A DNA stretch of 64,000 nt from Nibricoccus aquaticus (GTDB taxonomy: Bacteria > Verrucomicrobiota > Verrucomicrobiia > Opitutales > Opitutaceae). Under the pieces are notes generated by a model. The model did not search any database and was not told the origin of the DNA. It was given only the letters and a program-made list of their open reading frames with translations. The stretch spans positions 4,295,501 through 4,359,500 of the forward strand of contig NZ_CP023344.1 in NCBI RefSeq assembly GCF_002310495.1, given 5' to 3'. How positions within the stretch are numbered: the first letter of the stretch is position 1; every line of letters starts with the position of its first letter. A program made the translations under genes and the position numbers. This document shows, piece by piece, positions 27,129-36,080 of the stretch.

Positions 27129-29660
27129 ATGCCTGTTTCCACCAAATCCAAGAAGTCCGCAGCACCGACCGATGTCGTTTCGGCCACGCCTTTCGTTTCC
27201 ACGACGGAGGCGGTCGTTCCAGGAAGCGCCAAGCTCAAGCAGGCGATCCTGCGTCATCTGACGTACACGCTGGCGCGCGATGTTCATACCGCGACTCCGC
27301 GCGACTGGTGGATCGCGACGGCGATGGCGGTGCGCGAGAGCATCCTAGCGCGGCTGATCGCGACGCAGGGCGTCCACAACGATCAGAACGTGCGGCGGCT
27401 TTATTATCTCTCGCTTGAGTATCTGATGGGGCGGCTGACGGAGAATAACGTCTATAACACCGATCACTTTGATGATGTGGTCACGGCGCTGAAGGAGCTC
27501 GGCATCGAGTTTAACGAGATCCGCGAGCAGGAGGTCGATATGGGCCTTGGCAACGGCGGCCTCGGGCGGCTGGCGGCGTGCTTCCTTGATTCGCTGGCGA
27601 CGCTGGACTATCCGGCGATCGGCTACGGGATTCATTACGAGTTTGGCTTGTTCAAGCAGGAGTTCGTGAACGGCCATCAAGTCGAGCATCCCGACAGCTG
27701 GATGATTTTCGGGACACCGTGGGAGGTGCTGCGTCCGGAGTATGCGGTGACGATCCAAATCTACGGGCAGGTGGAAAACGTGTTCGACGATCTCGGCAAT
27801 TACCGCCCGCGCTGGGTGAACACGAAGAGCGTGATGGGCGTGCCGTACGACATTCCCATCGCTGGCTACGGCACGAAGACGGTGAATTTGCTGCGGTTGT
27901 GGGCCTCGCGTTCGACAGAGGAGTTCGATCTGGCGGCGTTTAATTCGGGCGGGTACGTCGATGCCGTGCGCGAGAAGGTGGTCGGCGAGACGATCTCGAA
28001 AGTGCTTTATCCGAACGACAAGACCGAGAACGGCAAAGAGCTGCGGCTCGTGCAGCAGTACTTCTTCGTGGCGTGCTCGCTGCGCGACATCATCCGCCGG
28101 CATTTCCGCAACGACGACAAGGGCAACACCTGGGATAATTTCTCGGACAAGGTCGCGGTGCAGCTCAACGACACGCATCCGGCGGTCGCGGTGCCGGAGC
28201 TGATGCGCATCCTCCTGGATGAGGAAAATTTCCAATGGGACAAGGCCTGGGCGATCGTGACGCGGGTCTTCGGATACACGAACCACACACTGCTGCCGGA
28301 GGCTCTGGAGAAGTGGAGCGTGCCGCTCTTTGGGCGCGTGCTGCCGCGGCATCTTCAGATCATTTTCGAGATCAACAAGCAGCTGATGGTGGTCGTCGCG
28401 GCGAAGTGGCCGGGCGATGTGGACAAGATGCGCATCTGCTCGATCATTGACGAAGGCGGCGCGAAAGCGGTGCGCATGGCGAACCTGTCGGTCGTCGGAT
28501 CGCACGCGGTGAACGGCGTGGCTGCGCTGCACACAGAGTTGTTGAAAAAGGATCTGTTTCCGGAATTCGACGCGCTCTATCCCGGCAAATTCCAGAATAA
28601 GACGAATGGCATCACGCCGCGCCGCTGGCTGCTCGATTGCAATCCACGGCTGTCGGCGTTGATCACGAAGACGCTCGGGCACACGAAATGGGCCAAGGAT
28701 CTCGACGAGTTGCGCGGACTGGAGAAGGTCGCGGGCGATGCGGCGTTCCAGAAAGAATTCATGGCGATCAAGCGTGCGAACAAAGTGGATCTCGCGGCGG
28801 TGATCAAAGCGGAGTGCGGCATCGACGTGTCGCCGGACGCGCTCTTCGACGTGCAGATCAAGCGACTGCACGAGTACAAGCGGCAGCATTTGAATCTGCT
28901 GCACATCCTGGCGCTTTATCGGCGGTTGTTGCAAAACCCGGCGCTGGACATCGTGCCGCGCGTGTTCGTTTTCGCGGCGAAGGCGGCACCGGGCTACGAT
29001 CTGGCGAAGAACATCATCCGCGCGATCAACATGATCGGAGCGAAGATCAACAATGACGCGCGGATCGGCGGGAAGTTGAAGGTGGCGTTTCTGCCCAACT
29101 ACCGCGTGTCGCTCGCGGAGCGCATCATCCCGGCGGCGGATTTGTCGGAGCAGATTTCCACGGCGGGCAAGGAGGCCTCGGGCACGGGCAACATGAAGCT
29201 CGCGCTCAACGGTGCGCTGACGATCGGCACGCTCGATGGAGCGAACGTCGAGATCGGAGAGGAAGTCGGCGACGAGAACATCTTCATCTTCGGGATGACG
29301 GTGGAGCAGGTCGAAGCGTTGAACGCGAAAGGGTACAACCCGTGGGACTTCTACAACGCCGATGAGGAGCTCAAGGCGATCGTGGACTGGCTCGGCTCGA
29401 ACTTCTTTACGCCGGGCGAAAATCAGCCGTTCGGCCATGTGCATCACAGTCTGCTCGGTGGTGGCGATCCGTACATGGTGCTGGCGGATTTCCGCTCGTA
29501 CAGCGACGCGCACGCGAAGGTGGACGCGATGTATCGGCACACGGCGCAGTGGGCGAAGAGCGCGATCCTCAACACTGCGCGCGTGGGCAAGTTCTCCAGC
29601 GATCGCACGATTCGCGAGTATGCGGAGAAGATCTGGTCGCTGCCCTCGGTGAAGGTGTGA
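27129..29660 (+). CDS. glgP: Glycogen/starch phosphorylase
   Basis: An 843-residue GT35 phosphorylase releasing glucose-1-phosphate from alpha-1,4-glucans. Landmarks: [61 protein letters not shown] and the pyridoxal-phosphate Lys region [27 protein letters not shown] (Lys in GNMKLA). The N-terminus has a Ser/Lys/Pro-rich extension of about 30 residues. Codons are C-rich at third positions, suggesting high expression. A rho-independent terminator follows at 29694. Confidence 0.97.
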   Translation: MPVSTKSKKSAAPTDVVSATPFVSTTEAVVPGSAKLKQAILRHLTYTLARDVHTATPRDWWIATAMAVRESILARLIATQGVHNDQNVRRLYYLSLEYLMGRLTENNVYNTDHFDDVVTALKELGIEFNEIREQEVDMGLGNGGLGRLAACFLDSLATLDYPAIGYGIHYEFGLFKQEFVNGHQVEHPDSWMIFGTPWEVLRPEYAVTIQIYGQVENVFDDLGNYRPRWVNTKSVMGVPYDIPIAGYGTKTVNLLRLWASRSTEEFDLAAFNSGGYVDAVREKVVGETISKVLYPNDKTENGKELRLVQQYFFVACSLRDIIRRHFRNDDKGNTWDNFSDKVAVQLNDTHPAVAVPELMRILLDEENFQWDKAWAIVTRVFGYTNHTLLPEALEKWSVPLFGRVLPRHLQIIFEINKQLMVVVAAKWPGDVDKMRICSIIDEGGAKAVRMANLSVVGSHAVNGVAALHTELLKKDLFPEFDALYPGKFQNKTNGITPRRWLLDCNPRLSALITKTLGHTKWAKDLDELRGLEKVAGDAAFQKEFMAIKRANKVDLAAVIKAECGIDVSPDALFDVQIKRLHEYKRQHLNLLHILALYRRLLQNPALDIVPRVFVFAAKAAPGYDLAKNIIRAINMIGAKINNDARIGGKLKVAFLPNYRVSLAERIIPAADLSEQISTAGKEASGTGNMKLALNGALTIGTLDGANVEIGEEVGDENIFIFGMTVEQVEALNAKGYNPWDFYNADEELKAIVDWLGSNFFTPGENQPFGHVHHSLLGGGDPYMVLADFRSYSDAHAKVDAMYRHTAQWAKSAILNTARVGKFSSDRTIREYAEKIWSLPSVKV

Positions 29661-29693
29661 CGCGCGGCGTGGATTAGAGAAAGTTGATCGGCG

Positions 29694-29725
29694 AAAGCGC
29701 GGTGCTGTTGTCACCGCGCTTTTTT
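29694..29725 (+). terminator. Rho-independent terminator after glgP
   Basis: AAAGCGCGGTG, loop CTGTTGT, CACCGCGC, then TTTTTT (29720-29725). It is 34 bases past the glgP stop codon, on the same strand. Confidence 0.9.
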
Positions 29726-29820
29726 GTCGAGGAAGAGCCGGGCTTCGTGTCGACCGTGGACGACACAGAGGTCGTCCCTCCAGAATACGGCCATCCCTTT
29801 ATTTGAACTGCGCTGGGGCT

Positions 29821-30609
29821 TCAGCGGGCGCGGTCATAGGAGTCGTGCCAGCGGTGGAGGACGAGCCATTGGAGGGCGACAACGAGGGCGACGAAGAGGA
29901 AACCGAGGGCGCAACCGATGAAGGCGGTGGCGTAGAGCTGCGGCATTTGGAAGCGCGATGAGGTGAGGACGATCTGGAAACCGAGTCCGGCGGTGCCCCC
30001 CTGAGCGTTGCCGGCGGTGTAATCGCCGACGATGGCACCGATGGGCGCGAGCGTGGCGGCGATGCGCAGGCCGGTGAAGAAATACGGCTGCGCGGTGGGA
30101 ATGCGGAGGCGGCGGAATTCGTCGAGGCGGGAGGCTTTGGAGAGGCGGAAGAAATCGAGGAGCTGCGGATCGACGGAGAGCAGGCCCTGCGTGGTGTTCA
30201 CGACGAGGGGGAAGAAGCAGATGAGGAAAGTGATGATGGCGACGCGGGCGAGGCTGGCGTCGATCACGAGGACGAGGATGGGGGCGAAGACGATGATGGG
30301 CATCATCTGCAGGGCCATGAGATAGGGGAAGAGGGCGGCGCGGGTGAGCTTGGAAAAAGCGAGTGCGATGGAAAACGCGTAACCGAGGATGACTGCGCCG
30401 AGCAGGCCGAGGGCGGCGCCGGAGGCGGTGGTGAGAGCGCCGGAGAGGAGTTCGGCGCGGTTTTCGGCGAAGGCGGCGGCGACCTGGGCGGGAGCGGGGA
30501 CGAGGTATTGGCGTTCCGGTGACAGGGAAGTGTGCAGGAGTTGCCAGAGACCGAGCAGGAGAAGGCCGGTGGCGACGGGCGCGAGCAGTGTGAGCGGACG
30601 GAGGCGCAT
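29821..30609 (-). CDS. ABC transporter permease (SsuC/TauC-like)
   Basis: A 262-residue BPD-type permease with six membrane segments. The cytoplasmic EAA loop DFFRLSKASRLDEFRRLRIPTAQPYFFTGLRIA matches SsuC/TauC/ThiX-like permeases. The start at 30609 lies two bases after the stop of the ATPase gene, so both are cotranscribed. It probably imports a sulfonate, nitrate or thiamine-precursor type compound, but no solute-binding gene lies nearby. Confidence 0.9.
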   Translation of the reverse strand: MRLRPLTLLAPVATGLLLLGLWQLLHTSLSPERQYLVPAPAQVAAAFAENRAELLSGALTTASGAALGLLGAVILGYAFSIALAFSKLTRAALFPYLMALQMMPIIVFAPILVLVIDASLARVAIITFLICFFPLVVNTTQGLLSVDPQLLDFFRLSKASRLDEFRRLRIPTAQPYFFTGLRIAATLAPIGAIVGDYTAGNAQGGTAGLGFQIVLTSSRFQMPQLYATAFIGCALGFLFVALVVALQWLVLHRWHDSYDRAR

Positions 30610-30611
30610 GG

Positions 30612-31385
30612 TCAGGCGGCGGCGGTTTCGACGGAACGGAGGGCTCGGGTGACTTCGGCGACGAGGCGGAGGTAGTCGGGGGACTGGCGGGTTTCGGCGG
30701 TGCGCGGGAAAGGGAGGTCGATGCGGAGCTCGGCGTGGATGCGGCCGGGGTTGGCGGCGAGGATGAGGATGCGGTTGGAGAGGAAGACGGCCTCGGCGAC
30801 GGAGTGGGTGACGAAGAAGGCGGTCCAAGTTTCGCGGGCGCGGATCGCGAGGAGTTCTTCGTTGAGGTGCTGGCGGGTCATTTCGTCGAGAGCGCCGAAA
30901 GGTTCGTCGAGGAGGAGGAGCGACGGGGAAAGCGTGAGGGCGCGGGCGAGGGAGACGCGCATTTTCTGTCCGCCAGAAAGTTCGCGGGGATAGGCGGCGG
31001 CTTTGTCGGTGAGGCGGACGAGCGAGAGGGCGCGGTCGCGGAGTTCGGCGCGGCGGGCGGCGGGCAGGTGGCGGAGCGTGAGGGGGAGCTCGATGTTTTT
31101 GGATACGTCGAGCCAGGGGGGCAGGGCGGGTTCCTGGAAGACGAAGGCGAGTTCTTCGGCGGTTCGGGACGGGGGCTGGCCGGAGAGTTCGAGGGTGCCA
31201 GAGGTGGGTGGCGTGAGTCCGGCGAGGAGGCGGAGGAAGGTGGATTTTCCGCAGCCGCTGGGGCCGATGAGGCTGATGAAGTCGCCGCGCTCGGCAGTGA
31301 AGGAGAGGCTGTCGAGGACGAGCGGGCCGTCGCCGAAGCGTTTGCTGACGGCGCGGGCGGCGACGATGGGCGGAGGCGTGGACAT
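30612..31385 (-). CDS. ABC transporter ATPase (SsuB/TauB-like)
   Basis: A 257-residue ATPase with Walker A GPSGCGKST (about residue 42), Q-loop VFQEPALPPWL, signature LSGGQKMRVSLARALT, Walker B LLLLDEPFGALD and switch FVTHSVAEAVFLS. It belongs to the NitT/TauT family of importers and is the first gene of a two-gene operon with its permease. The substrate is unknown without the binding protein. Confidence 0.93.
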   Translation of the reverse strand: MSTPPPIVAARAVSKRFGDGPLVLDSLSFTAERGDFISLIGPSGCGKSTFLRLLAGLTPPTSGTLELSGQPPSRTAEELAFVFQEPALPPWLDVSKNIELPLTLRHLPAARRAELRDRALSLVRLTDKAAAYPRELSGGQKMRVSLARALTLSPSLLLLDEPFGALDEMTRQHLNEELLAIRARETWTAFFVTHSVAEAVFLSNRILILAANPGRIHAELRIDLPFPRTAETRQSPDYLRLVAEVTRALRSVETAAA

Positions 31386-31479
31386 TGGCAGCGGCTAGCT
31401 CTTACGAGCGGGGCTGCGGAGGCCAGCGTGGAGTTTGAGGGTCAATGGGGGCCGCGTTAAGGCTAACGGGCCTTACCTT

Positions 31480-32184
31480 TCAGAGCGGCGGGCTATCGTC
31501 TTGGGAGATGATTTTGAGGGTGAGGGTTTGCTCCTCGGTTTTTGCGAGGGAGCGGAGGCGGATTTTTAAGGGGAGGTCGCCCTGGGGGATGCCGAGGCGG
31601 GAGGTCATGGGATCGAAGGTCGCGGTGGTGCCGGGGGCGATGGAGGTTTTGGCGGGATGGACAGCGAAGTTGCCGAGGAGGGAGCTGAATTCGAGGACTT
31701 CGATGTCGAGCGGTTGCGCGCTGGTGTTGGTGAGCGTGAGGTGGAGTTGGACGGCGGGGTTTTGTTCGGTGCGGGCGCGGGTGCCGCGAGCGGGCTGAGC
31801 GTCGGGATCTTCGCGTGGGCCACCGCCGCCGGGGCCGCGTCCACCGCCGCCGCCTCCAGACATGTTCATCGGGCCCATTCCGGCGTTGGCGCTGAAGCCG
31901 CCTCTTCCACCGTCGCGTAGGCTGCGGGCATCGTTGCGGGGATCGTCGTCGGTGCCGGGGCGGTTGGGGAGTTGGGCGCGGCCGAAGTGGATGTTGGCGG
32001 TGAGTTGTCCGTCGAAAAAATTGCCCGCTGCTTCCATGACGGGGATGTGGATGGCTTCGCGTCCGCCGCCGGGACCGCGGGGCGGGCCGGAGTGGCAGGC
32101 AGCTCCGCCGAGGGCGAGGGCGGCGGCGAGGCTCAGCGAAGTGAGGCGGAGGGAGGTGCGGAAGGAGAGCGGACGGGGAGGCAT
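31480..32184 (-). CDS. Exported Gly-rich protein of unknown function
   Basis: A 234-residue protein. The N-terminal hydrophobic segment (TSLSLAAALALGGAACHSG) may be a weak lipoprotein signal. A Gly/Arg/Pro-rich disordered zone covers about residues 95-135 (GGGGGGRGPGGGGPRED). The C-terminal 90 residues look like a beta-sandwich: QLHLTLTNTSAQPLDIEVLEFSS and SIAPGTTATFDPMTSRLG, the typical pattern of DUF4352-like or immunoglobulin-like envelope domains. The function is unknown. Confidence 0.6.
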   Translation of the reverse strand: MPPRPLSFRTSLRLTSLSLAAALALGGAACHSGPPRGPGGGREAIHIPVMEAAGNFFDGQLTANIHFGRAQLPNRPGTDDDPRNDARSLRDGGRGGFSANAGMGPMNMSGGGGGGRGPGGGGPREDPDAQPARGTRARTEQNPAVQLHLTLTNTSAQPLDIEVLEFSSLLGNFAVHPAKTSIAPGTTATFDPMTSRLGIPQGDLPLKIRLRSLAKTEEQTLTLKIISQDDSPPL

Positions 32185-32277
32185 GGCTGGAAGAGAGACG
32201 CGCGGGAGTGGCGTGGAGGCTTTTTGTACACGAACGCGGCGCGGATTGTTCCGGCTGTGTGCGGCGATCGGCGGAGC

Positions 32278-32299
32278 GCGTGCAAGCACGCTGGCCTAC
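32278..32299 (-). repeat. GTAG-headed REP-like hairpin, GCGTGC subfamily
   Basis: GCGTGC-AA-GCACGC, then TGGC and CTAC (32296-32299). A near-identical copy is at 35998-36019. It lies in the divergent space between the exported protein at 31480 and cimA, the only GTAG copy not downstream of a minus-strand gene. Confidence 0.6.
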
Positions 32300-32361
32300 A
32301 GGCGGAGAGTGCAAAAGCCCCCTTGCCACGAGTGGTGGCGGTTGCAACGTTCTGCGCCTTC

Positions 32362-33930
32362 ATGAGCACCAGCAACGCCGTCAAAATCTACGACACGACC
32401 CTTCGCGATGGAACCCAGGGCGAAGGCATTAGTTTTTCGGTGACGGACAAGCTGCTGATTGCGGAGCGGCTGGATCAGTTTGGCGTGGACTATATCGAGG
32501 GCGGATTTCCTGGGTCCAACCCGCGCGACATCACGTTTTTTCAGGAAGCGAAGAGCCTGAAGATGAAGCACGCGAAGCTGGCGGCGTTTGGCTCAACGCG
32601 GCGCGCGGGCGGCAAGGCGAGCGAAGATCCACAGTTGAAGCTGCTCGTCGATAGTTTGATGCCGGTGACGACGATCGTGGGGAAGACCTCGCCGCTGCAT
32701 GTGACGGAAATCATCCGGACGACGCTCGAAGAGAATCTGGCGATGATCGAGGACTCGGCGGCGTATCTCGTGGCGCAGGGCCGCGAAGTGATTCATGACG
32801 CGGAGCATTTTTTCGACGGGTATAAACTGAATCCCGACTACGCGCTGCGCACTCTGGCGGCGGCGCTCAAGGGCGGAGCGAGCAATCTGACGCTGTGCGA
32901 CACGAACGGCGGAACGCTGGTCGATGAGTTCAAGGACATCATCGCGCGGGTGATCAAAGAATTCGGCGCGGATAAGATCGGCGTGCATTGCCACAACGAC
33001 GCAGGCCTCGCGGTGGCGCTGTCGCTCGCGGGTGTCGGCGCGGGCGCATCGCTCGTGCAGGGAACGATGAACGGTTATGGCGAGCGCACGGGCAATGCGG
33101 ATCTGATCACGATCATCCCGAGTTTGTTTTTGAAGATGGGGAAGACGGCACCGTGCTCGAAGAATCTCGGGCAACTGCGCGAGCTGTCGTTGTACTTCGA
33201 TGAGCTGGCGAATTTGCGGCCGAACACGAAGGCACCTTATGTGGGGCTGTCGGCGTTCGCGCACAAAGGCGGGCTGCACGCGAATGCGGCGCAGAAGGTG
33301 AAAAGCAGTTACGAGCACATCGATCCGGCGCTGGTCGGAAATCGCACGCGCGTGCTGGTCTCCGACATGGCGGGACGCAGCAGCATCGCGATGAAGGCGA
33401 AGGAACTGGGCTTCGAGATCGACGAGAAGGCTCCCGCGATGAAGGGGCTGATCGACGAGTTGAAGGATCTGGAGTTTCGCGGGTACGAGTTCGAAGCGGC
33501 GGATGCGTCGCTGAAGCTGTTGCTCGCGAAATGGACGGGCGCGAAGAAGACATTTTTCGAGGTGGAAGGCTATCGCGTGATCATCGAGCGCAAGGGAGCG
33601 GAGCTGCTCGCCGAGGCGACGGTGAAGGTGAAAGTGAACGGGCAGCCGGTCCACACGGTGGCTGAATGCACGGGGCCGGTCGGCGCGCTGGACAAGGCAC
33701 TGCGGCTGGCGTTGGAGCCGGTTTATCCGCAGCTGAAGACGACGGTGCTGAAGGATTTCAAAGTGCGCATCTTGGATTCGAAGGCGGGCAGCAATGCGCG
33801 CACGCGGGTGTTGATCGAGACGGGTGACGAGCACGCGCTCTGGGGCACAGTGGGCGTGAGCGACAATGTCGTCGATGCGAGCTGGGAGGCGATTCGTGAC
33901 TCGGTGGAGTATAAGCTGAACCAGGGGTGA
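32362..33930 (+). CDS. cimA: (R)-citramalate synthase
   Basis: A 522-residue enzyme of the LeuA/CimA family that condenses acetyl-CoA with pyruvate to citramalate, the first step of the threonine-independent isoleucine route. N-terminal VKIYDTTLRDGTQGEGI, GGFPGSNPRD, HCHNDAGLAVA and GYGERTGNADL mark the HMGL-like TIM barrel; AFAHKGGLHANA precedes the C-terminal LeuA dimer regulatory domain (about 390-522), where isoleucine binds for feedback. The start METSTSN-like ATG at 32362 was chosen because upstream codons have noise-like composition. The length and GGFPGSNP indicate CimA rather than LeuA. Confidence 0.93.
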   Translation: MSTSNAVKIYDTTLRDGTQGEGISFSVTDKLLIAERLDQFGVDYIEGGFPGSNPRDITFFQEAKSLKMKHAKLAAFGSTRRAGGKASEDPQLKLLVDSLMPVTTIVGKTSPLHVTEIIRTTLEENLAMIEDSAAYLVAQGREVIHDAEHFFDGYKLNPDYALRTLAAALKGGASNLTLCDTNGGTLVDEFKDIIARVIKEFGADKIGVHCHNDAGLAVALSLAGVGAGASLVQGTMNGYGERTGNADLITIIPSLFLKMGKTAPCSKNLGQLRELSLYFDELANLRPNTKAPYVGLSAFAHKGGLHANAAQKVKSSYEHIDPALVGNRTRVLVSDMAGRSSIAMKAKELGFEIDEKAPAMKGLIDELKDLEFRGYEFEAADASLKLLLAKWTGAKKTFFEVEGYRVIIERKGAELLAEATVKVKVNGQPVHTVAECTGPVGALDKALRLALEPVYPQLKTTVLKDFKVRILDSKAGSNARTRVLIETGDEHALWGTVGVSDNVVDASWEAIRDSVEYKLNQG

Positions 33931-34114
33931 GCGCGGGGCGGGAGGAGCGGGGCGTTGATGCGTCGAGCGACTGCGGTGGTTTTGTTGAATCGCGAAGACG
34001 CTAAGCTGCGAAGTCGGAGCTAAGGTTTCTGACTAGGAATCGGAGTTTTGGACAGGATTAAGAGGATGGGTTTTCCCGCAGAGACGAGTGGTGGAAAGCG
34101 GGCGACATCGCTGC

Positions 34115-34138
34115 GGCGCTGACGAAGCAGCGCCCTCC
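34115..34138 (-). repeat. GGAG-headed REP-like hairpin
   Basis: GGCGCTG (34115-34121), loop ACGAAG, CAGCGCC (34128-34134), then CTCC (34135-34138). On the minus strand the head reads GGAG, the second known REP tetranucleotide class. It has the same orientation as the GTAG copies. Confidence 0.6.
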
Positions 34139-34172
34139 AGCGGAATCGGAGAATGCCCAGACAATCGAAGGT

Positions 34173-34188
34173 GCGACGGGGGCGTCGC
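34173..34188. repeat. GC-rich hairpin GCGACG-GGGG-CGTCGC
   Basis: A perfect 6-bp inverted repeat with loop GGGG, matching the copy at 3252-3267. Both copies sit next to GGTGCGAC-type sequence. There is no poly-T, so it is not a terminator by sequence. Confidence 0.45.
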
Positions 34189-34232
34189 GTCGCCAGCGGA
34201 AAGGGAGGCGTGTCGCCAGCTCGCGCACTAAC

Positions 34233-35660
34233 TCAGAGCAGGGGGGCGAAGAGGCGGCTGAGGTCTTCGGCGAGGCCTGTGAGGAGTCGGCGTTTTTTTT
34301 CGGCCTTGGGCTCGCGGCAGTGGGTGAGGAGTTCCTCAGCCCAGGCGCGCATGGCGAGGACGTCGGTTTCTGAATACAGGAAGACGCCGATCTCGAAATT
34401 CACGAAGAGACTGCGTAGGTCGAAGTTGGCGGAGCCGACGAGGCCGATGCGGTGGTCCACCATGACGGCTTTGGCGTGAAGCATGCCGGGGCCGTAGAGG
34501 CGGATGTGGGCGCCGGCTTTGCGGAGCTCGCGGGTGTAATGGCGGCGGGCGAAGTCGGTGATCGGATGATTCGAGCGGGCGGGCAGGATGAGAGTGACCT
34601 CGGTACCGGAGCGGGCTTTGACCATGAGGGAGCGCCAGAGGACTTCGTCGGGGATGAAGTAGGGTGTGACGATGAGGATGCTGGTCCGCGCCTCTTGGAT
34701 CATGGAGATGATGCCCTCGTAGAGCGGGTCACCTTTCACGTCAGGGCCGCTGGCGACGATCTGCATGGCGCTCTCACCTTCGGAGCGGATGGCCTCGGGC
34801 AGGAGTTCTTCGTGGAGCTTGGTGCTGGATTGACCGCTGGCGTAGCACCAGTCGGCGAGGAAAACTTCGTTGAGGAGCGCGGCACCGGGGCCGCGGATAA
34901 TGACGCCGAAATCGCGGAAACGTTTTCGATAGGAGACCGGGCCCATGTAGTCGCGAGCGAGATTATGGCCGCCGATGATGGCGGTGTGCTGGTCGAATAG
35001 GGCGATTTTGCGGTGGTTGCGGAGGTTGGCGGTGTGGCGAGTCGAGAGAGGGACGACGGGCATGAAGCGCTGGACCTCGCCGCCGGCGTCGCGGAGTGGT
35101 TGCACGAACTTGCGGCTGGAGAACATGCAGCCGACGGCGTCGAGCAAGAGGCGGACTTTGATACCCTCGCGGGCGCGTTGGGCGAGGAGCTTGACGATGC
35201 GGCGGCCGGTTTCGTCGCGGCCGAGGATGAAGGTGGTGATGTGAATCGAGTGGCGGGCGGCGAGAATCTGAGCTTCGAGGGTTTTGAAGGCGTCTTCGCC
35301 GGTGGTGAGCAGCTGGACGGAGTTGCCGCCGACGGACGGGCTGGCGCCGGCGGCGTCGATGGCCTGGGCGGTGGGAAGGATCTGGCTGACGGCGTCGAGG
35401 GATTTGAGGCCTTCGAGCTGGGGGAGGAGGCTGGATTTGCGTTCGGCGAGGCGGCGGAATTTGCGGCCTCCGAACATCAAATACAGCGGCACTCCGACGT
35501 AGGGGACGAGGAGGATGATGAGCATCCAGGCGAGGGTGTTACCCGGCTGGCGTTTCTCGGCGAGGAGGCGGGCGACGAAGAAGACGGCGAGGAGAAAGCT
35601 GGCGACCGTCAGAAAGTGGGGGATGACGGGGTGGCTGAAAATGTGGCGGAAAAACTCCAT
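34233..35660 (-). CDS. Phospholipase D-family cardiolipin synthase-like protein
   Basis: A 475-residue enzyme with two N-terminal membrane segments and two HKD catalytic motifs: NHRKIALFD (about H216, K218, D223) and MLHAKAVMVD (about H394, K396, D401). Each is followed by the expected small-residue strand (IIGGHN and LVGSANFD). The layout matches bacterial cardiolipin synthases, which transfer phosphatidyl groups between phospholipids in the inner membrane. The start MEFFRHIF (35660) is the one with a proper N-terminal membrane segment. tRNA-Tyr lies just upstream on the other strand. Confidence 0.92.
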   Translation of the reverse strand: MEFFRHIFSHPVIPHFLTVASFLLAVFFVARLLAEKRQPGNTLAWMLIILLVPYVGVPLYLMFGGRKFRRLAERKSSLLPQLEGLKSLDAVSQILPTAQAIDAAGASPSVGGNSVQLLTTGEDAFKTLEAQILAARHSIHITTFILGRDETGRRIVKLLAQRAREGIKVRLLLDAVGCMFSSRKFVQPLRDAGGEVQRFMPVVPLSTRHTANLRNHRKIALFDQHTAIIGGHNLARDYMGPVSYRKRFRDFGVIIRGPGAALLNEVFLADWCYASGQSSTKLHEELLPEAIRSEGESAMQIVASGPDVKGDPLYEGIISMIQEARTSILIVTPYFIPDEVLWRSLMVKARSGTEVTLILPARSNHPITDFARRHYTRELRKAGAHIRLYGPGMLHAKAVMVDHRIGLVGSANFDLRSLFVNFEIGVFLYSETDVLAMRAWAEELLTHCREPKAEKKRRLLTGLAEDLSRLFAPLL

Positions 35661-35772
35661 GCGCGGGCCGTGGACAGTGGGTGGCGGGCATGGTTTGCGC
35701 AAGCGGCGCGAGAAGCAGAAAAAGTTCTTGAACTCGATGCGGTGACTCGCGAGTTTCCGCGTCCCTTTTCGT

Positions 35773-35858
35773 GGTAGGTTACTCAAGTGGCCAACGAGGG
35801 GAGACTGTAAATCTCCTGGCTTACGCCTTCTCTGGTTCGAATCCAGAACCTACCACCA
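35773..35858 (+). tRNA. tRNA-Tyr(GTA)
   Basis: An 86-base type II tRNA with the 3' CCA encoded. The acceptor stem GGTAGGT pairs with ACCTACC; anticodon loop ACTGTAAATC gives GUA; a long variable arm and the T-arm TGGTTCGAATCCA are present. It stands alone. Confidence 0.97.
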
Positions 35859-35997
35859 TTTTTATCCCGGCGCTGAAAGCGCGGGTGGAGGAGCGGCGGA
35901 GTTCGGAGGGATTGGCCTCAGGAGGCGCAGAAGACGCAAACGGTCGCTGGTGTTTTTGGGGCCGAGCGGTTGCGCAGCGGGTGATTAAGATAAGAGC

Positions 35998-36019
35998 GCG
36001 TGCGAGCACGCTGGCCTAC
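35998..36019 (-). repeat. GTAG-headed REP-like hairpin, GCGTGC subfamily
   Basis: GCGTGC-GA-GCACGC, then TGGC and CTAC (36016-36019). Same stem and flank as the copy at 32278. It lies 60 bases from a second, unrelated-stem copy (36057). Confidence 0.6.
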
Positions 36020-36056
36020 GGTGGACGTCAGGAGTGTGTGTGTGGGACGGGCGTTA

Positions 36057-36080
36057 GCGGGGTGAGGGCACCCCGCCTAC
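36057..36080 (-). repeat. GTAG-headed REP-like hairpin supplying a stop codon
   Basis: A perfect 8-bp stem GCGGGGTG / CACCCCGC around loop AGGG, then CTAC (36077-36080). On the minus strand GTAG contains the TAG (36079-36077) that ends the TPR gene. Any loss or gain of this element would therefore change that protein's C-terminus. Confidence 0.75.

Larger units (their letters stand above)
33931..34232. other. Gene-free convergent region with hairpin repeats
   Basis: The 302 bases between the ends of cimA (+) and the phospholipase D gene (-) contain no convincing gene. They hold a GGAG-headed REP-like hairpin (34115-34138) and a second GCGACG hairpin (34173-34188). I saw no T-tailed terminator. 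Confidence 0.6.

Noticed and set aside
27345-29714. A 789-codon open frame opposite glgP
   Set aside because: Shadow of glgP, with Arg/His/Gln-rich composition and no family pattern.
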